From the NCBI GenBank assembly GCA_916048095.2, contig OU696595.1, positions 3,441,795 through 3,505,794 on the forward strand: a stretch of 64,000 bases of DNA, in the 5' to 3' direction. The DNA is from Sacculina carcini (taxonomy: Eukaryota > Arthropoda > Thecostraca > Sacculinidae). The notes beneath the pieces are model-generated. The model ran no database searches. It had not been told where the DNA came from and saw nothing but the letters and a program-made list of their open reading frames with translations. Shown here piece after piece: positions 1 to 11,057 of the stretch; within the stretch, counting starts at the first letter, position 1; every line of letters begins with the position of its first letter. Made by a program: the position numbers and the translations under genes.

Positions 1-219
1 TACTCAACTATTAAAAACATCCACTTGGGCTGAGCGACCACTGGGCAACTGAATCGTCACTCTCCCATCACCGGCGCAACGCACACGCTGACCACTCACC
101 GTATTGAAGCTCGCCTTCCTCTTTCTCCATTTCCAACAGGCTGAGGCGTGCATAATACTGGTGCAGCATCCTGTATCAATAAGCACATTTCGACGCGCAC
201 CGTCAACCAGAAGCTGCAT
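1..219 (-). pseudogene. aspartic protease fragment of LTR retrotransposon copy 1
   Basis: Minus-strand frame with an IDTGCCTSIM motif, the D-T-G catalytic signature of a retroelement aspartic protease, which would cleave the Gag-Pol polyprotein. The reading frame matches the protease at 17,705-18,214 almost residue for residue. It then leaves frame near position 15, where this copy has one extra A in an A-run (TTAAAAAC against CTAAAAC). The window edge removes the rest. It lies directly downstream of the gag remnant at 279-979 in element orientation, so both belong to one decayed element. Confidence 0.75.
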
Positions 220-278
220 GCAGGGTAACGCCTCGTTTACAGGTGAGAAGAGACCGGTGCCGAAGTCTCTTCACCCAT

Positions 279-979
279 TCAGTTTCCCGAATCCGGAAAT
301 CTTGAACATTTTGCAGCAATGTGACCTTCACCACCACAGAGGAAGCATACAATTTCCTGTCTTTCCTTTCGACATGTTCTAGTTACATGATCAAACATGC
401 CACACTTGAAACATCTCAATTGACGATTGTCCCTACTAATCCTCACATCTCGTTTCTGTGATGCACAAACACTGTTGCGAACCGTAGACTCTCGCTCATC
501 AGCCAACATGATTCTCGCACGATCGAGTACACATTCTAGGGACATGTCTTCCAGCTCGGAGTTAGCTCGCAAAACGTGTCTGACGTTTTCAGGTAGGCCG
601 GTTACAAAAACGCACTTCAGTGCAAGCTGACCAGCTATGCCACATCTTCCAGCAAGTTTTTCGATGTCAGCCAAATAGACATCAACGGACTAACCACTTT
701 TCAGCCTGCGATTAACCAATTCCTCCATGATAAATAGGGATCAGAGCCAAAGGCACGAGAAAGAGCTTCGGTTACCTTTTCCACATCCAACTGGTCTGAG
801 TCAGAGAGTCTGTCTACCACAGCATAGGCATCTCCAGACAGCCTCATCTGAATAACTATGGCGACGTCAGAAACTCTCCTGAGTTTGCATATTTTCTTCG
901 CTTTGCTGATCCACTGAACAACATCATATTTCCCGTCAAAGTCAGGAATAAGTCCAAGGTCAAACTCTTTCTCCGTCAT
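279..979 (-). pseudogene. gag remnant of LTR retrotransposon copy 1, two zinc knuckles
   Basis: Gag would coat the element RNA in the cytoplasmic particle. The N-terminal part (979 down to 701) begins with an ATG three bases after the putative primer site. It contains the motif IPDFDG..DVVQWISKAKKI, which is shared with the gag at 60.4 kb. The C-terminal part (674 down to 279) has two zinc knuckles, CFKCGMFDHVTRTC and CFLCGGEGHIAAKC. A frameshift near 725 and an in-frame TAG near 690 separate the parts. At the TAG, the intact gag at 56-57 kb has SGESVD, so GAG to TAG is likely. The copy at 18.3-18.8 kb carries the same two lesions. Confidence 0.8.
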
Positions 980-982
980 ATT

Positions 983-994
983 GCCGAAATAGCT
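983..994 (-). promoter_or_regulatory. putative primer-binding site, complementary to 5' end of tRNA-Phe
   Basis: The plus strand reads GCCGAAATAGCT, the first 12 nt of canonical animal tRNA-Phe. The element strand is therefore complementary to the tRNA 5' end. It abuts an LTR-like TGTAAC at 995 on one side and lies 3 nt before the gag ATG on the other. The same 12-mer in the same layout occurs in the intact element at 57,088-57,099. Confidence 0.55.
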
Positions 995-1210
995 TGTAAC
1001 AGAACATCAAAAATGTAAATTATATTCAGACAGACGCGCGTGGGCATCACCACCCCATGCGCGCCTACAAGAGGTCACACCACAATCACCCCGCGAACAC
1101 GACTCCAAGCTCACTCCGTGACACACGGGAGCACACACACACACACGCATAGACCTGACGCGCACCATCACAACCAATTAGCGGCGAGCCGGTCACTCGC
1201 TCGCCGCCGC
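995..1210 (-). repeat. LTR of copy 1 (outer border not defined)
   Basis: Starts TGTAAC, like the TGTAAT of the intact LTR at 57,100. Positions 1,028-1,056 (cagacgcgcg..gggcatcac) recur at 63,970-64,000. A CCAAT motif near 1,174 in a GC-rich stretch resembles the CCAAT region of the intact LTR. The end is lost in CA-rich sequence. Confidence 0.45.
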
Positions 1211-1630
1211 GGGACATCCACACTTGACAAACACACACACACACACACAGCGACACAGCTCGTGCCCTCGCTCACACACTCGCAAGTAATACGCAATTCT
1301 ACTGTACACGATCACACATAGACACACTAGCACGTTCACGCACACACAATCTCAGTCAACGTAGACACAATCTCTCACACACACTCTCTCACTGCACACG
1401 ATCACACTACAATTAATAACTTGTTTTATCTACTGAACCCATTGAACCGAGTGATTGCATTCAGATTGTGTCGTGTGTACTGGCAATTGTATACAACATG
1501 AGTTGTGTATAACGAATTGCATACATCGTCTCTCTTCAGTGTGCAGCAAAACACCACACACACACACACACACGTCATCCACACACACACACACACACAT
1601 ACACACACTAGCTCACACTTATACTTACTG
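1130..1630. repeat. CA-rich region with several (CA)n tracts
   Basis: Short (CA)n runs at about 1,132-1,149, 1,229-1,250, 1,554-1,573 and 1,580-1,602, joined by CACA-rich degenerate sequence. Translations here (Thr-His or Cys-Val repeats) are not genes. Confidence 0.85.
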
Positions 1631-1818
1631 TATACCTTCACAAAATTGTGAATGACACTATAACTTCACAAAACATCATGCACCGTGTCATATATAAAGA
1701 GCTGATTGTGTTTAATAGGTGTGTGGCCGTGTTCTTAATCATCTATGGCCAGCCTGACTCGTGTTTGTTAATATGTTCATTAATAAATAAATATTCGTTG
1801 TTTTGGCAGTGTTTTTAG

Positions 1819-1992
1819 TTGCATGGAGAACCGATCCTTTACTACAACTGATGACCTGCCCGATGTGATTGAACACAAAACCGCACCAACAGCCGATGAC
1901 CAACAACAAGACTGAACTTTGAAGAAAAGAAAAGAAGTTCTTGTTTGCTTAAAATTGAATTTGTACATGTGTTAACAAAACCATATAATAAA
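1819..1992 (+). other. candidate terminal exon with poly(A) signal (weak)
   Basis: A T-rich acceptor-like stretch ending GTTTTTAG (1,811-1,818) precedes an ATG at 1,823 that opens 30 codons, acidic and polar, ending QQQD at a TGA (1,913-1,915). AATAAA lies at 1,987-1,992. The peptide is not recognised. It could equally be a chance ORF in transposon-derived sequence. Confidence 0.2.
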
Positions 1993-2346
1993 ATTTGTAA
2001 ATTATTTGACATGTTGAAATTTATTTGAATGATAATACAAATGTATACATTATTGGGACACCCTGTATACGTTTGTATTAATCAGATTGTAGCCGCTGCA
2101 CATTCTGCATGTTTTGTTCAAATATTCTAAAGTTTTAGATGTTACATTTCTCACTGAACAACCGCACACATGAGTGTATATTTTTGCGGTACGTATATTA
2201 TTGCGTGTATATGTTGCTTATGTTATTGAGTGTGTTGTGATGTTGCGATGTATATTGTGTTGTGTGTTGCCATGTAGCGATATATGTATGATTGTTGTCT
2301 CGCGTCGCGTTCCCTGTAAAATATCTCATTCTGTGCATTTTTTTAG

Positions 2347-2452
2347 TTCGGGAGAGAAGAATAGGACAGAAGACAGCTGCCGTTACAGGGGGGCACCAAC
2401 ACTGCTGAATTATCGCCACGAAAATACATGCAGAAAGTGCAGCGGCTACAAG
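2347..2452 (+). other. candidate internal exon with splice-like borders (weak)
   Basis: A poly-T acceptor (ttttttag, ending 2,346) is followed by 106 bp with one open frame that ends in AAG|gtaaat, a good donor consensus. The peptide contains RYRGAPTLLNYRHENTC and CRKCSG. The frame continues into the flanks, so coding potential is not proven. The family is unknown. Confidence 0.25.
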
Positions 2453-2624
2453 GTAAATATATATACCTCATTGAGACAAATTATTTACCACGTGTTTGTT
2501 TCGCGTATATGGTCCAAAACTTGGGACTCACTATGTATGACTTATGCCTTATGACTTATGACTCACTATGTATTTTTATAATGAGTTAATTTGAAATGCA
2601 TTTATCCATTGAAATGCATTTGTG

Positions 2625-2775
2625 TGGACTCCGTGGTGCGGTTGTTAGCACACATAGCGTGGAGAGGGTCGGTTCTGCGGTGACAGCGAGCAGCACGGGA
2701 CACACAGATGTGTCCCGTGCAGCTTATAAGCTTCGGCTTCTTCCCGTGTAGCAGCTGTCACTTGGGCATTTAACC
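2625..2775 (+). mobile_element. tRNA-Val SINE, internally deleted copy
   Basis: Begins ggactccgtggtgcggtt, the tRNA-Val-like head seen complete at 39,574. It jumps from the D-arm region directly to atagcgtggagaggg, the middle of the SINE body, deleting about 190 bp that include the B box. It ends in the shared tail cttcttcccgtgtagcag and tttaacc. Confidence 0.75.
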
Positions 2776-2996
2776 ATATTTATTCCAGAAGTGAAATATT
2801 TGCGAGCATTTCATAATGATGTGCAATGTTTGCAATATACTAGTGTAAATACAAGACATTCACTAGCTACAAAGGGCATATTAAATAGCACGGTGTGTTT
2901 GTGTATGTGTGTCCAAGATTTGTGTCGAGGCTCGGGGGTGATGACAGCCATCATGCATTAGTGTTCAAAGTTGACTCATGTGGTCAATTGCTTTAC

Positions 2997-3065
2997 AATT
3001 CGATACACAGATTACATTACATTACATTAAGACATTTATATCGCGCTTTTCATCGTGTAAAAAGC
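2997..3065 (-). repeat. 3' end of an L2/CR1-like LINE
   Basis: A GCGCTTTT / AAAAGCGC hairpin (loop about 9 nt) is followed, on the element strand, by (TAATG)n repeats seen as (ACATT)n on the plus strand. L2/CR1-type LINEs typically end with a stem-loop and a short tandem repeat. Comparable GCGC-containing ends occur at 15,600-15,660 and 46,200-46,245. Confidence 0.45.
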
Positions 3066-3066
3066 G

Positions 3067-3143
3067 CTCACACACACACACACTGAAGCACAAGAGTCAT
3101 ACACATACACAATCAAGAGCACAGACACACACACACACACACA

Positions 3144-3211
<68 letters not shown>
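3067..3211. repeat. (CA)n microsatellite
   Basis: Nearly pure CA dinucleotide tract, uninterrupted from about 3,142 to 3,210, sitting between a LINE tail and a reverse transcriptase remnant. Confidence 0.95.
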
Positions 3212-3212
<1 letters not shown>

Positions 3213-3224
3213 CAAACACATATC

Positions 3225-3960
3225 ATGAATAAGTCATTGGATATAGGTAAACTACCAAATCTGTGGAAACAAGCAAATGTCACACCACTATATAAAAGAG
3301 GATGGCGCGAAGATCCAAAAAATTATCGACCAATATCTTTGACCTGTGTGCCATGTAGAATAATGGAGAAGATTGTACGCAAAAAATGGATGAAGCACTT
3401 AGAAACCTCAAATATTTTATCGGAAGGTCAGTTTGGATTCAGACCAAAAAAATGCACAACTACAAATCTGATAAATTTTTACTCGAGAATATCCAGATAC
3501 ATCCAAGAGAGGGCTGGGTGGACGCTGTTTACATCGATTTGGAAAAAGCCTTTGATAAGATACCGCATAAGAAGTTGATATATAAAGTGGAAATTGATGG
3601 AGGAGTCAAAGGAAAAATGCTAGAATGGATGACGGACTTCCTAATTGGACGAAAAATGAGAGCTTGTTTGCGAGGAAAGTACTCGTCATGGTGTACAGTT
3701 CAGAGCGGAGTTTCACAGGGCACTGTCCTCGCTCCAATAATGTTCCTGATGTATGTGAATAATTTGACCAAAATTAAATCGGAGTGTACCTACATGAACA
3801 TGTTTGCCAACGACCTGAAAGTCCAACAAGTAATAAAACAAACTAGCGATTGTGAGCTTCGGCAAACGTATATAAACAAACGTATATAAGTAATCTCAAT
3901 GAGTGGTGCAAAAAGTGGCAAATAAGATTCAATTTGGAAAAATGTCACACCATGAAATTC
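3225..3960 (+). pseudogene. CR1-like reverse transcriptase remnant
   Basis: Reverse transcriptase of a non-LTR retrotransposon, in three frames. The first frame has NYRPISLTCVPCRIMEKI and SEGQFGFRP (RT fingers). After a frameshift near 3,500 come YIDLEKAFDKIPH and SGVSQGTVLAPIMFLMYVN (palm). The catalytic box reads FANDL instead of the usual [FY]ADD, so one catalytic aspartate is lost. A third frame near 3,899 continues with NEWCKKWQIRFNLEKC, typical of the region just after the catalytic site. Endonuclease and 3' end are absent. It directly follows the CA tract. Confidence 0.85.
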
Positions 3961-4084
3961 GGATTAGGCAAAAATAGACCACAGTGGTGTTGTGTATTTA
4001 CAAGAGTGAGTGTTCACTTGTGTGTGTTGTGTGTGTTGTGTGTGTGTGTGTGTGTGTGTGCGTGTGAGTTGTGCGTGTGTGCGT

Positions 4085-6005
4085 GTACGTACGGTGTCTA
4101 CAAATTATACCACTGTGTAGAAAATTTTCTGTTATACTCAACAAACGATAAATTATACCCAAAAATTAAATATAAAACATGTAAAATGGAAAAAAATTCA
4201 ATCTACATTCAAAATTTTATTTAAACTTCACGCGTCCGATTTTCTATACTTTTTTCTCTATTTCTCAAAAACTTATTATCACACATCTAAATAAATAATA
4301 CCATCATGCTGGAAATTTTGTTTGCTACAACACGGTATAATTTTTAACTTTTCAAAGTGTATTAAAAAAAAGTTACGGCGGTGTGAAGTGTAAATGACAA
4401 AGTCAAAATGGCAAAATTAGCACACAAAAATGTGAATATGTTGGTCAATATTCCGCTATCTATTTCTCATAAACCAGCAATGGTACAGCTATAAAAGTTA
4501 TACTATTGTGTAGATAATTTTGTGTTCTACAAGAAAAGTTATAATTTATAGCCACAAAATAAAAACGTAAATACAAAAAACGATAATATACATATACAAA
4601 AAACGAAAAACGACAATACAAAAAACACACAATACCACAATACAAAAAACGTGTAAAATTGGCTAAATTCTCAAATACATCCAAAATTACACTTGAACAC
4701 CGGGTGTCTAAAATTAATTCATTTTTCTATTATTTCTCAGTAACTATTTGTTATACATAAAAATAAATTATAGCATTGTGCTAGAAATATTGTTTTCTAC
4801 AATACGGTATAATTTATTATTTTCCAAAGTGTATCTGAAGGAAGTTACGGCGGTGTAAAGTCAAAAGCACATATTTCCAATTTGACAGCTATTATGCGCA
4901 CTTGCGATTACACAGGGATATACTACTGTGTAGATAATTTTGTGTTCTACAAGATAAGCTATAATTTATACCCAAAAATGATACAAAAAAACGTGTAAAA
5001 TTGGCAAAATTCTCAAATACATCCAAAATTACACTTGAACACCGGGCGACTAAAATTAATTCATTTTTCTACTATTTCTCAGTAACTATTTGTTACACAT
5101 AAAAATAAATTATACCATTGTGCTAGAAATATTGGTTTCTACAATACGGTATAATTTATTATTTTCCAAAGTGAATCTGAAGGAAGTTACGGCGGTGTAA
5201 AGTCAAAAGCACATATTTCCAATTTGACAGCTATTATGCGCACTTGCGATTACACAGGAATATACACCGATTAAATTTCACTGAAGCCCAATCACAATTA
5301 AGAATGCATCATATTAGCTACAAGCATGGATGGTGTGGTTTTATTGGGTACAGTTTAATTAGTGCTACACTATACTAAATAGAAAGGCTTTATTGTCCTC
5401 AATATTTACACATGAACTGTTCCGCCCGACGGGCGAATAAAATACTACTGGGAACAAAGTTAACTACTGAATTTTACTGTATAATTTTATTTGTTTAATT
5501 TCAAGTTGCATAAGCTTAAGTTGCATAACGATATGGGTTGTAATATCATGCAATGCCAACTATATGAATATGCTGTTTTAGCGGACGCATAAATCTGGAA
5601 TTATAGAGATGACAGCAGGTTTCATTGTTTTGATAGTGTTACACTTCTGAATTACTACACACGAAGGACTGGTGTGAATTTGAGCAGTGTTGAGGGAAAA
5701 AACTTCGTCAATAATTAAAACAAGAATTTACAAATATATATTTTTCTATTGGATAAGCTTTTTGCTTTTTGATTCATTATATTCGATTTATAGTCCCGCA
5801 CGACGGGCGGGTTTAAATACGAGGCTGTTCGAGGGAAAATATTTTGCCACATCTAAAATAAAAACATTCACATTTAGACTTTTCTATTGGTTAAGACTTT
5901 TTATGGGTTTACTTTTTCTTTTTTAATTTCTAATCATCTTTTACTAATTCAATATTCATTTTGCTTTATTTATTGTTCTGCACAAAGGGCGGGTTTTAAT
6001 GCTAG
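4085..6005 (+). mobile_element. Helitron-like composite, copy a (tandem monomers plus hairpin modules)
   Basis: Preceded by a GT-rich tract (about 4,018-4,085). It contains repeated monomers of about 340-390 bp recognisable by ataccatcatgctggaaat, ttttccaaagtgtat and gttacggcggtgt (near 4,372, 4,845 and 5,185). A unique block follows (cacttgcgattacacagg, aatgcatcatattagct), then hairpin modules near 5,408, 5,790 and 5,978. The last reads GGGCGGGTTTTAATGCTAG, ending at 6,005. The same order recurs at 32.2, 41.2 and 43.2 kb and reversed at 57.9-60.0 kb. No protein is encoded. Confidence 0.6.
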
Positions 6006-6570
6006 ATGGTGATGTTGAGTATATGATGTTGAGTATATATGATGTTGAATATATTTTGAAAACAATGTGATAAAAAAATTAGTCATTTTTCATTGTTTTG
6101 TGTCTGTTTTGTTTTGAGCTCTGAATTATTCAGCACGACGGGCAGGTTTAAATATGAGGCGGTTTAGGCAAACTATTTTGTCAAAATAATATAAAAATAT
6201 ATAAATTTAGACTTTTTATGGGTTTACTCTATCCTTTATTAATTCATATTTATTTTCGCTTATAAATTGAATTCAAATTTAATGGTATGGATTTTTCCGC
6301 ACGACGGGCCGGTTTATATGCTAGAATTTCCATTGTCTGTTATGTGTTTGTGTTCTGAATTATTCCGCACGACGGGCAGGTTCAAATATGAGGCGGATTG
6401 AGGGATAATATTTTGTCAAATTTGAATTAAAAATATTCACATTTTGAGTATTTATTGGTGAGCGTATATACAGGTTAAATTTTTTGCTTTTTAATTTGTA
6501 TTCAGTTTATTTTATGGATTGAATATGAATTTTACTTTATTAATTGTTCCGCACGACGAGCGGGTTCAAA
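6006..6570 (+). repeat. Helitron-like hairpin modules
   Basis: Modules with gcacgacgggc.ggttt followed by atgaggcgg and an AT-rich spacer occur near 6,131, 6,297, 6,364 and 6,548. Spacing is irregular, 70-190 bp. No gene. Confidence 0.6.
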
Positions 6571-7061
6571 TCTATATATATATATATATATATATAAAAG
6601 AAAGTATCTGTCTGTCTGTGTGCGTGTATGCTTGAATATGAGGTGACCTAACTGCGCGGGCTCAATGGTATTTATCAGGGGCTTCAAAAGTAAACGAAGC
6701 GATGGTTCATGTTTATGAGATAATAATGTCCCGGGGGCATCAACTGTAGACAATAGAACGTTTAATTTCACCGTGTAAAACGAGATCATATACAAAACTA
6801 ACGGATTTGACATCAAGGTCCAGAACGGATCGTGTTCGAGTTCTGAATAATTCAGCACGACGGGCAGGTTTGAATATGAGGTGGGATGAGGGATAGTATT
6901 TTGTCAAAATAACAATGAAAAATAATTAAATTTAGACTTTTCAATTGATTAGGATTTCTATGGATTTACTTTAATCTATTTTAATTTTCAATATGTTCAC
7001 TAATTAAATATGAATTAAATTTTTTGAATTGTTCCGCACAACGGGCGGGTTTAAATACTAG
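6571..7061 (+). mobile_element. short Helitron-like element (491 bp)
   Basis: Starts A|TCTATATATATATA followed by ataaaag and tctgtctgtctgtgtg, then a unique block (gaggtgacctaactgcgcgg, tccagaacggatcgtg), two hairpin modules, and ends CCGCACAACGGGCGGG plus TTTAAATACTAG. The 3' base after CTAG is A rather than the T expected for a Helitron target. Related copies are at 10,665-11,058 and reversed at 19,494-19,916. Confidence 0.6.
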
Positions 7062-7570
7062 ATTGACGGGCGGGCTATTGGATATTGGCGGGTTATGCCT
7101 CATCCGCCTCATCCGACAAAGAAGAAGAGCAAATTAATAAGCGAAATAAAGCAATATAAAGCAAAATAAGCAAAATCAGCAAAATAAGCAAGACAAGCAA
7201 AATATGTAAAATAAGCTAAATAAACTGAGTGCAAGTTAATAAGCAAAAAATTTAACCTGTATATACGTTCACCAATAAAAAACTCATAAGATGTAAGATA
7301 ACTAAAAGATGTGGATATTTTTATTTTTATTTTGACAAAATATGATCCCTCAATCCGCCTCATACCTCAAACCTGCCCGTCGTGCGGAATAATTCAGAAC
7401 ACAAACACGTAACAAACAATGAAAGTTCTAGCATGTAAACCCGCCCGTCGCGCGGAACAATTCATACTATTAAATTTGTATTCAATTCATAACATAAAAG
7501 GAATATGAATTAAAAAATATAAGAGTAAACCCATGAAAAAAAAATTATATTTTTATATTATTTTTACAAA
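7062..7570 (-). repeat. inverted Helitron-like modules
   Basis: At about 7,062-7,110 the module orientation flips. From there the plus strand shows CCGCCTCAT and CTGCCCGTCGTGCGGAA (7,372-7,390) and CCCGCCCGTCGCGCGGAA (7,441-7,458), reverse complements of the modules upstream. A stretch of AAGCAAAATAAG-type short repeats lies at 7,130-7,240. Confidence 0.55.
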
Positions 7571-8620
7571 ATAGTTTGCCATTGTAGTTAGTGTAGTTTT
7601 CATTGTTTCGTATGTGTGTAGGAGTCAGACATCAGTGTAGGAGTGGTAGCGCTCATATCCAATGTCAACAGTCGCCTGTGATGACCTGAGGTGACCATAC
7701 ATTCAGCTCATAAGCACAAAACTGGATATACAGCATGCACAACACGAGATTGAGCTGCACCGCATAAAGGCTTCTGATCTGATTTGGAGGATAATTAGTT
7801 TTTATTTTACAAATTAGCATGTACTGGAATATAGACGATGTCCACCTTGGTTTATCGGTTCAAATTTTCCATGGTATTTGTATTTCCCATGATTTTAACA
7901 TGAAAACGACAAATATCACATCCTGTGCTGGTTTCCAGTTTTTCCTCATCGTCAAAATTCGACACGCATGCACACACTTACAATTGCAGGATACTACCAG
8001 TTGGTGCCGAGTCCATTTTTACCTAGGAATCCAGTTTAACGAAGTTCATTTGGTTACATCCGGGAAATCGTTGTGCAACATCCGCCTCATCCAGTATATG
8101 CCGACCATCAAGCATGCCAACTATTTACCAAACCCCCGTTATATCAACTTTTGTCAGACATCCAAAGGAATCGACTATATCAGTGGTTTTCAACCATTTT
8201 CGTTTCAAGGGACCGTTGTGCACTGGACCAAAACGCACTTGCAACGAACGCCAAAACTACAGATATTTGTTAAATTATTCACTTACACTTTGAAAAGCAT
8301 AAAAAACAATTCAGCAAATATGAATGGCTAAAATATATTTTTCAATCATGTACATACTGGACTCAACACGGAAAATGTTTTCGATGAACGAGTAACTGAT
8401 ATGTTAGTGTGTATTGTGAGCGAGAGAGCGTGTATTAGTGTGTGAGTGTCGCATTTAGTATGACTAGCAGTGTGTATTGTATGTGCTCATATATGTGTTA
8501 TTCACACTCGCTTCATATAGTTCACTAAGTGTACCTGTGTGTGTGCAAGTTTTTTTGACTCACTAACAAATATATTTACAAACGCGTAAGACATATTCAC
8601 AACACTATAGACAATAAAAC
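7571..8620 (+). other. unassigned region with a 170-codon open frame
   Basis: One frame is open from 7,819 to 8,331. Its product is not recognised, has no motif I can name, and a second overlapping frame is open too, so it may be chance. The rest (8,340-8,620) is AT-rich with degenerate GTGTGT stretches. No other feature seen. Confidence 0.2.
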
Positions 8621-9150
8621 GTTCAATTTTACCGTATACAATGAATTCTTATACAAAACTAATGTATTTGACTCTAAGATCCAGAACGGATCGTGCTAGA
8701 GTTCTGAATTATTCCGCAAGTCGGGTGGGTTTAAATGAGGCGTATATCTCTTGTATATGTCGAGCTCAATTGTTTCAATATATTAAGCTTTAAAATTCAA
8801 TCAGAAATATGCGAAGTTTATTGACGAAATGTGTTCAAATTTGCGAGTTTGTAGCGAGCGATCTATACGCTATTTTAAATATTATTTAGTTTATAACCCT
8901 GTGATATTCCCATATGTTTGTGTTCTGAATTATTCCGCACGACGGGCAGGTTCAAATATCAGCCGGATTGAGGGATAATATTTTGTCAAATTTAAAACAA
9001 AATATTCAGATTTAGTTTTTTATTGGTGAACGTATATACAGGTTAAATTTCTTGCTTTTTAATTTGTATTCAGGTTATTTTATGGATTGAATATGAATTT
9101 GACTTTATGAATTGCCCAGCACGACGGGCGGGTTATTGGATATAGTTAAC
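8621..9150 (+). repeat. Helitron-like modules
   Basis: Contains gatccagaacggatcgtg (8,679), ccgcaagtcgggtgggttt (8,713), ccgcacgacgggcagg (8,936) and gcacgacgggcgggtt (9,119). The order matches 6,780-7,060. The unit at 8,920-9,150 resembles 6,345-6,560 closely, including gtatatacaggttaaat. Confidence 0.6.
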
Positions 9151-9170
9151 CTGTACGGCACAAAACCTCG

Positions 9171-10125
9171 GAGCTCCAGCAACAACGATGTGGGCTTGAT
9201 GGAGGTCGTAACAAACTTTTTACATCAGCACAAGGATGGAGATTAAATATTCACCTTGATGGATGTGGACGATGTTGTAGTGCTCATTGATTTGGTCATT
9301 TCAAATGATGTGATTGTCCATGGTGAGATGCACTATGCACAAGTACAGGGCCTTTCAATGGGCGATTCTATGGCACCGCAGCTGGACATTATTTATGCCG
9401 ACTACATGGACCGCCAAATAATTGAAAAATTACCATGGCCACTGGAGTATAAGCGGTACATTGACGATATTTTCATTGCGTGGTACGATGACGTAAACAT
9501 TGATGATATGATACGGATTGTTAACTCAATCAACTCGTACATCCAATTTACCATCGAAACGCCAAAGGACGGCATCTTGCCATATCTCGACTGCCTCATC
9601 AGTCATGATGGTCGCAAATTCTACACCACATTACATGTGAAAACTGTACACAGTGGATCGTTAACGCCATGGCAATCCTACGGCTCAATATCAGCAAAAT
9701 GTTCCATTGCATACGTCAAGTTTGTGAGGGCGTCAAAAAGAGCCAACAATGAGCTGAACCTACGAAAATCGCTGAGAACCGTTGAAAATCGCCTGAAAGT
9801 GAATGGCTATCACATGAATGTGATCGGAAAAACAAGATATAGGGCACTAAGGAATGCGGGCAATACTGGACATGGAAAAAGAAGAAGACGAACGCAGATA
9901 TTATGTAAAGTTGCCATACTTGGGAGAGGCAAACAAGTGACAGTGTCAATCACTGCTCAGAAGAACGGGTCTCGCAGACAAAGTGCGGATTTTCTTCGAC
10001 CCGGGTCGCCCACTAAAAAGAATATTTGCACCTCCCAAAGAGCGCCTGACATGCGAGTCCGGTTGCTTTACATGCTCCTCTGCGACGAAAAGGTCACAAT
10101 GTTGGCAGAAGAATGTGATTTATAA
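9171..10125 (+). pseudogene. Penelope-like element reverse transcriptase
   Basis: Penelope-like retroelements encode an RT related to telomerase joined to a GIY-YIG endonuclease. Visible here are GLSMGDSMAPQLDIIYADY (family motif G.sMGs.lAP) and KRYIDDIFIAW with the catalytic YIDD intact. After these come PYLDCLISHDG and an HSGSLTPWQSYGS-like segment, both typical of the family. The N-terminal half of the RT is missing and a TAA interrupts the frame at about 9,244. The frame closes at 10,125, after a frameshift (about 9,980-10,010) that separates it from the nuclease. The copy is therefore dead. Confidence 0.85.
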
Positions 10126-10408
10126 GATAACTTGTACGATATGTGTAAGATTCTACATAGGTGAAATCTGTCGACCTGTGAAAATACGAGTGCAGGAGCA
10201 TATTAGCCCAAAACTGAACGGTGTGATGTTCGAACACAACAATGAGCATCACACCAACTCTCCATTATCCATCAGCTGGTGTATCATCCACAGTGGCATC
10301 AGTGATGAGTCGACAAGAAAGTACGCTGAAGCAGCCTACATACGACAGCATGGTGATGGATCGCTCATCAACGGCTGCAAAGGAATATATTTAAAATGTC
10401 AATTCTAA
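9983..10408 (+). pseudogene. GIY-YIG endonuclease domain of the Penelope-like element
   Basis: Frame +1 relative to the RT. The motif NVIYKITCTICVRFYIGE contains the VIYKI and FYIGE halves of the GIY-YIG fold, followed by RPVKIRVQEH with the conserved Arg. A Cys-rich linker (CESGCFTCSSATKRSQCW) precedes it, as is usual for Penelope. The domain nicks target DNA for primed reverse transcription. It ends with a stop at 10,406-10,408 after a full-length domain. Only the frameshift with the RT visibly breaks the polyprotein. Confidence 0.85.
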
Positions 10409-10549
10409 AGATAACGCAATTGGCAATTAATTCTCCTTTTTACAGCGCTTAATTACGAGAGTTACTCACTTGTTATGATGCATGTGTTTTTTATATTGTC
10501 TGCTATATAATTGTGCAATTTGGCCGTTAATTTGAATGAATTTCAGTAT

Positions 10550-10571
10550 CTGAAGAAGCCGTTAGGCGAAA
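10550..10571 (+). ncRNA. hammerhead-like core motif in the Penelope 3' region
   Basis: CTGAAGA (fits CUGANGA), A, GCC-gtta-GGC as stem II, then GAAA, about 140 nt after the endonuclease stop. Hammerhead ribozyme motifs are known in the pseudo-LTRs of Penelope-like elements. The extra A before stem II, and stems I and III not being clear by eye, keep confidence moderate. A second example is at 19,298-19,322. Confidence 0.45.
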
Positions 10572-10664
10572 ACGTTCGTACTAAAATATATTGATTGTAC
10601 CCGATGAAGTGATTCATTTACATAATATCTATAATTATACCGGGTGCGTGAGTTAACATCATAT

Positions 10665-11057
10665 GAGTTAACGTGAGGTGACATAATTGCGCGGGTTCAA
10701 TAGTAGAGATCAGGGGCTTCAACGCAAACGAAGCGATGGCTCATTTTTATGAAATAAAAATGTCCGCGGGCAGCAATAAAAGGTTCAATTTCACCGTGTA
10801 GAATGAATTCATATACAAAACTAATGAAATTGACTTCAAGATCCAGAACGGATTGTGTTCGAGTTCTGAATTATTCCTCACGTCGGGCGGGTTTAAATAT
10901 GAGGCGGGCTGAGTGAAAATATTTTGTCAAAATAAAATAAAAAATAATTAGATTTAGACTTTTCAATTTATTGAGGTTTTATGAGTTTGCCTTATTTATT
11001 TTTTAATTTGCAATATTTTTATGAATTGCTCCGCACAACGGGCGGGTTTTAATGCTA

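Noticed and set aside
2040..2080. Mariner-type end (gggacaccctgtata)
   Set aside because: A short word only; no partner inverted repeat or TA duplication could be found.
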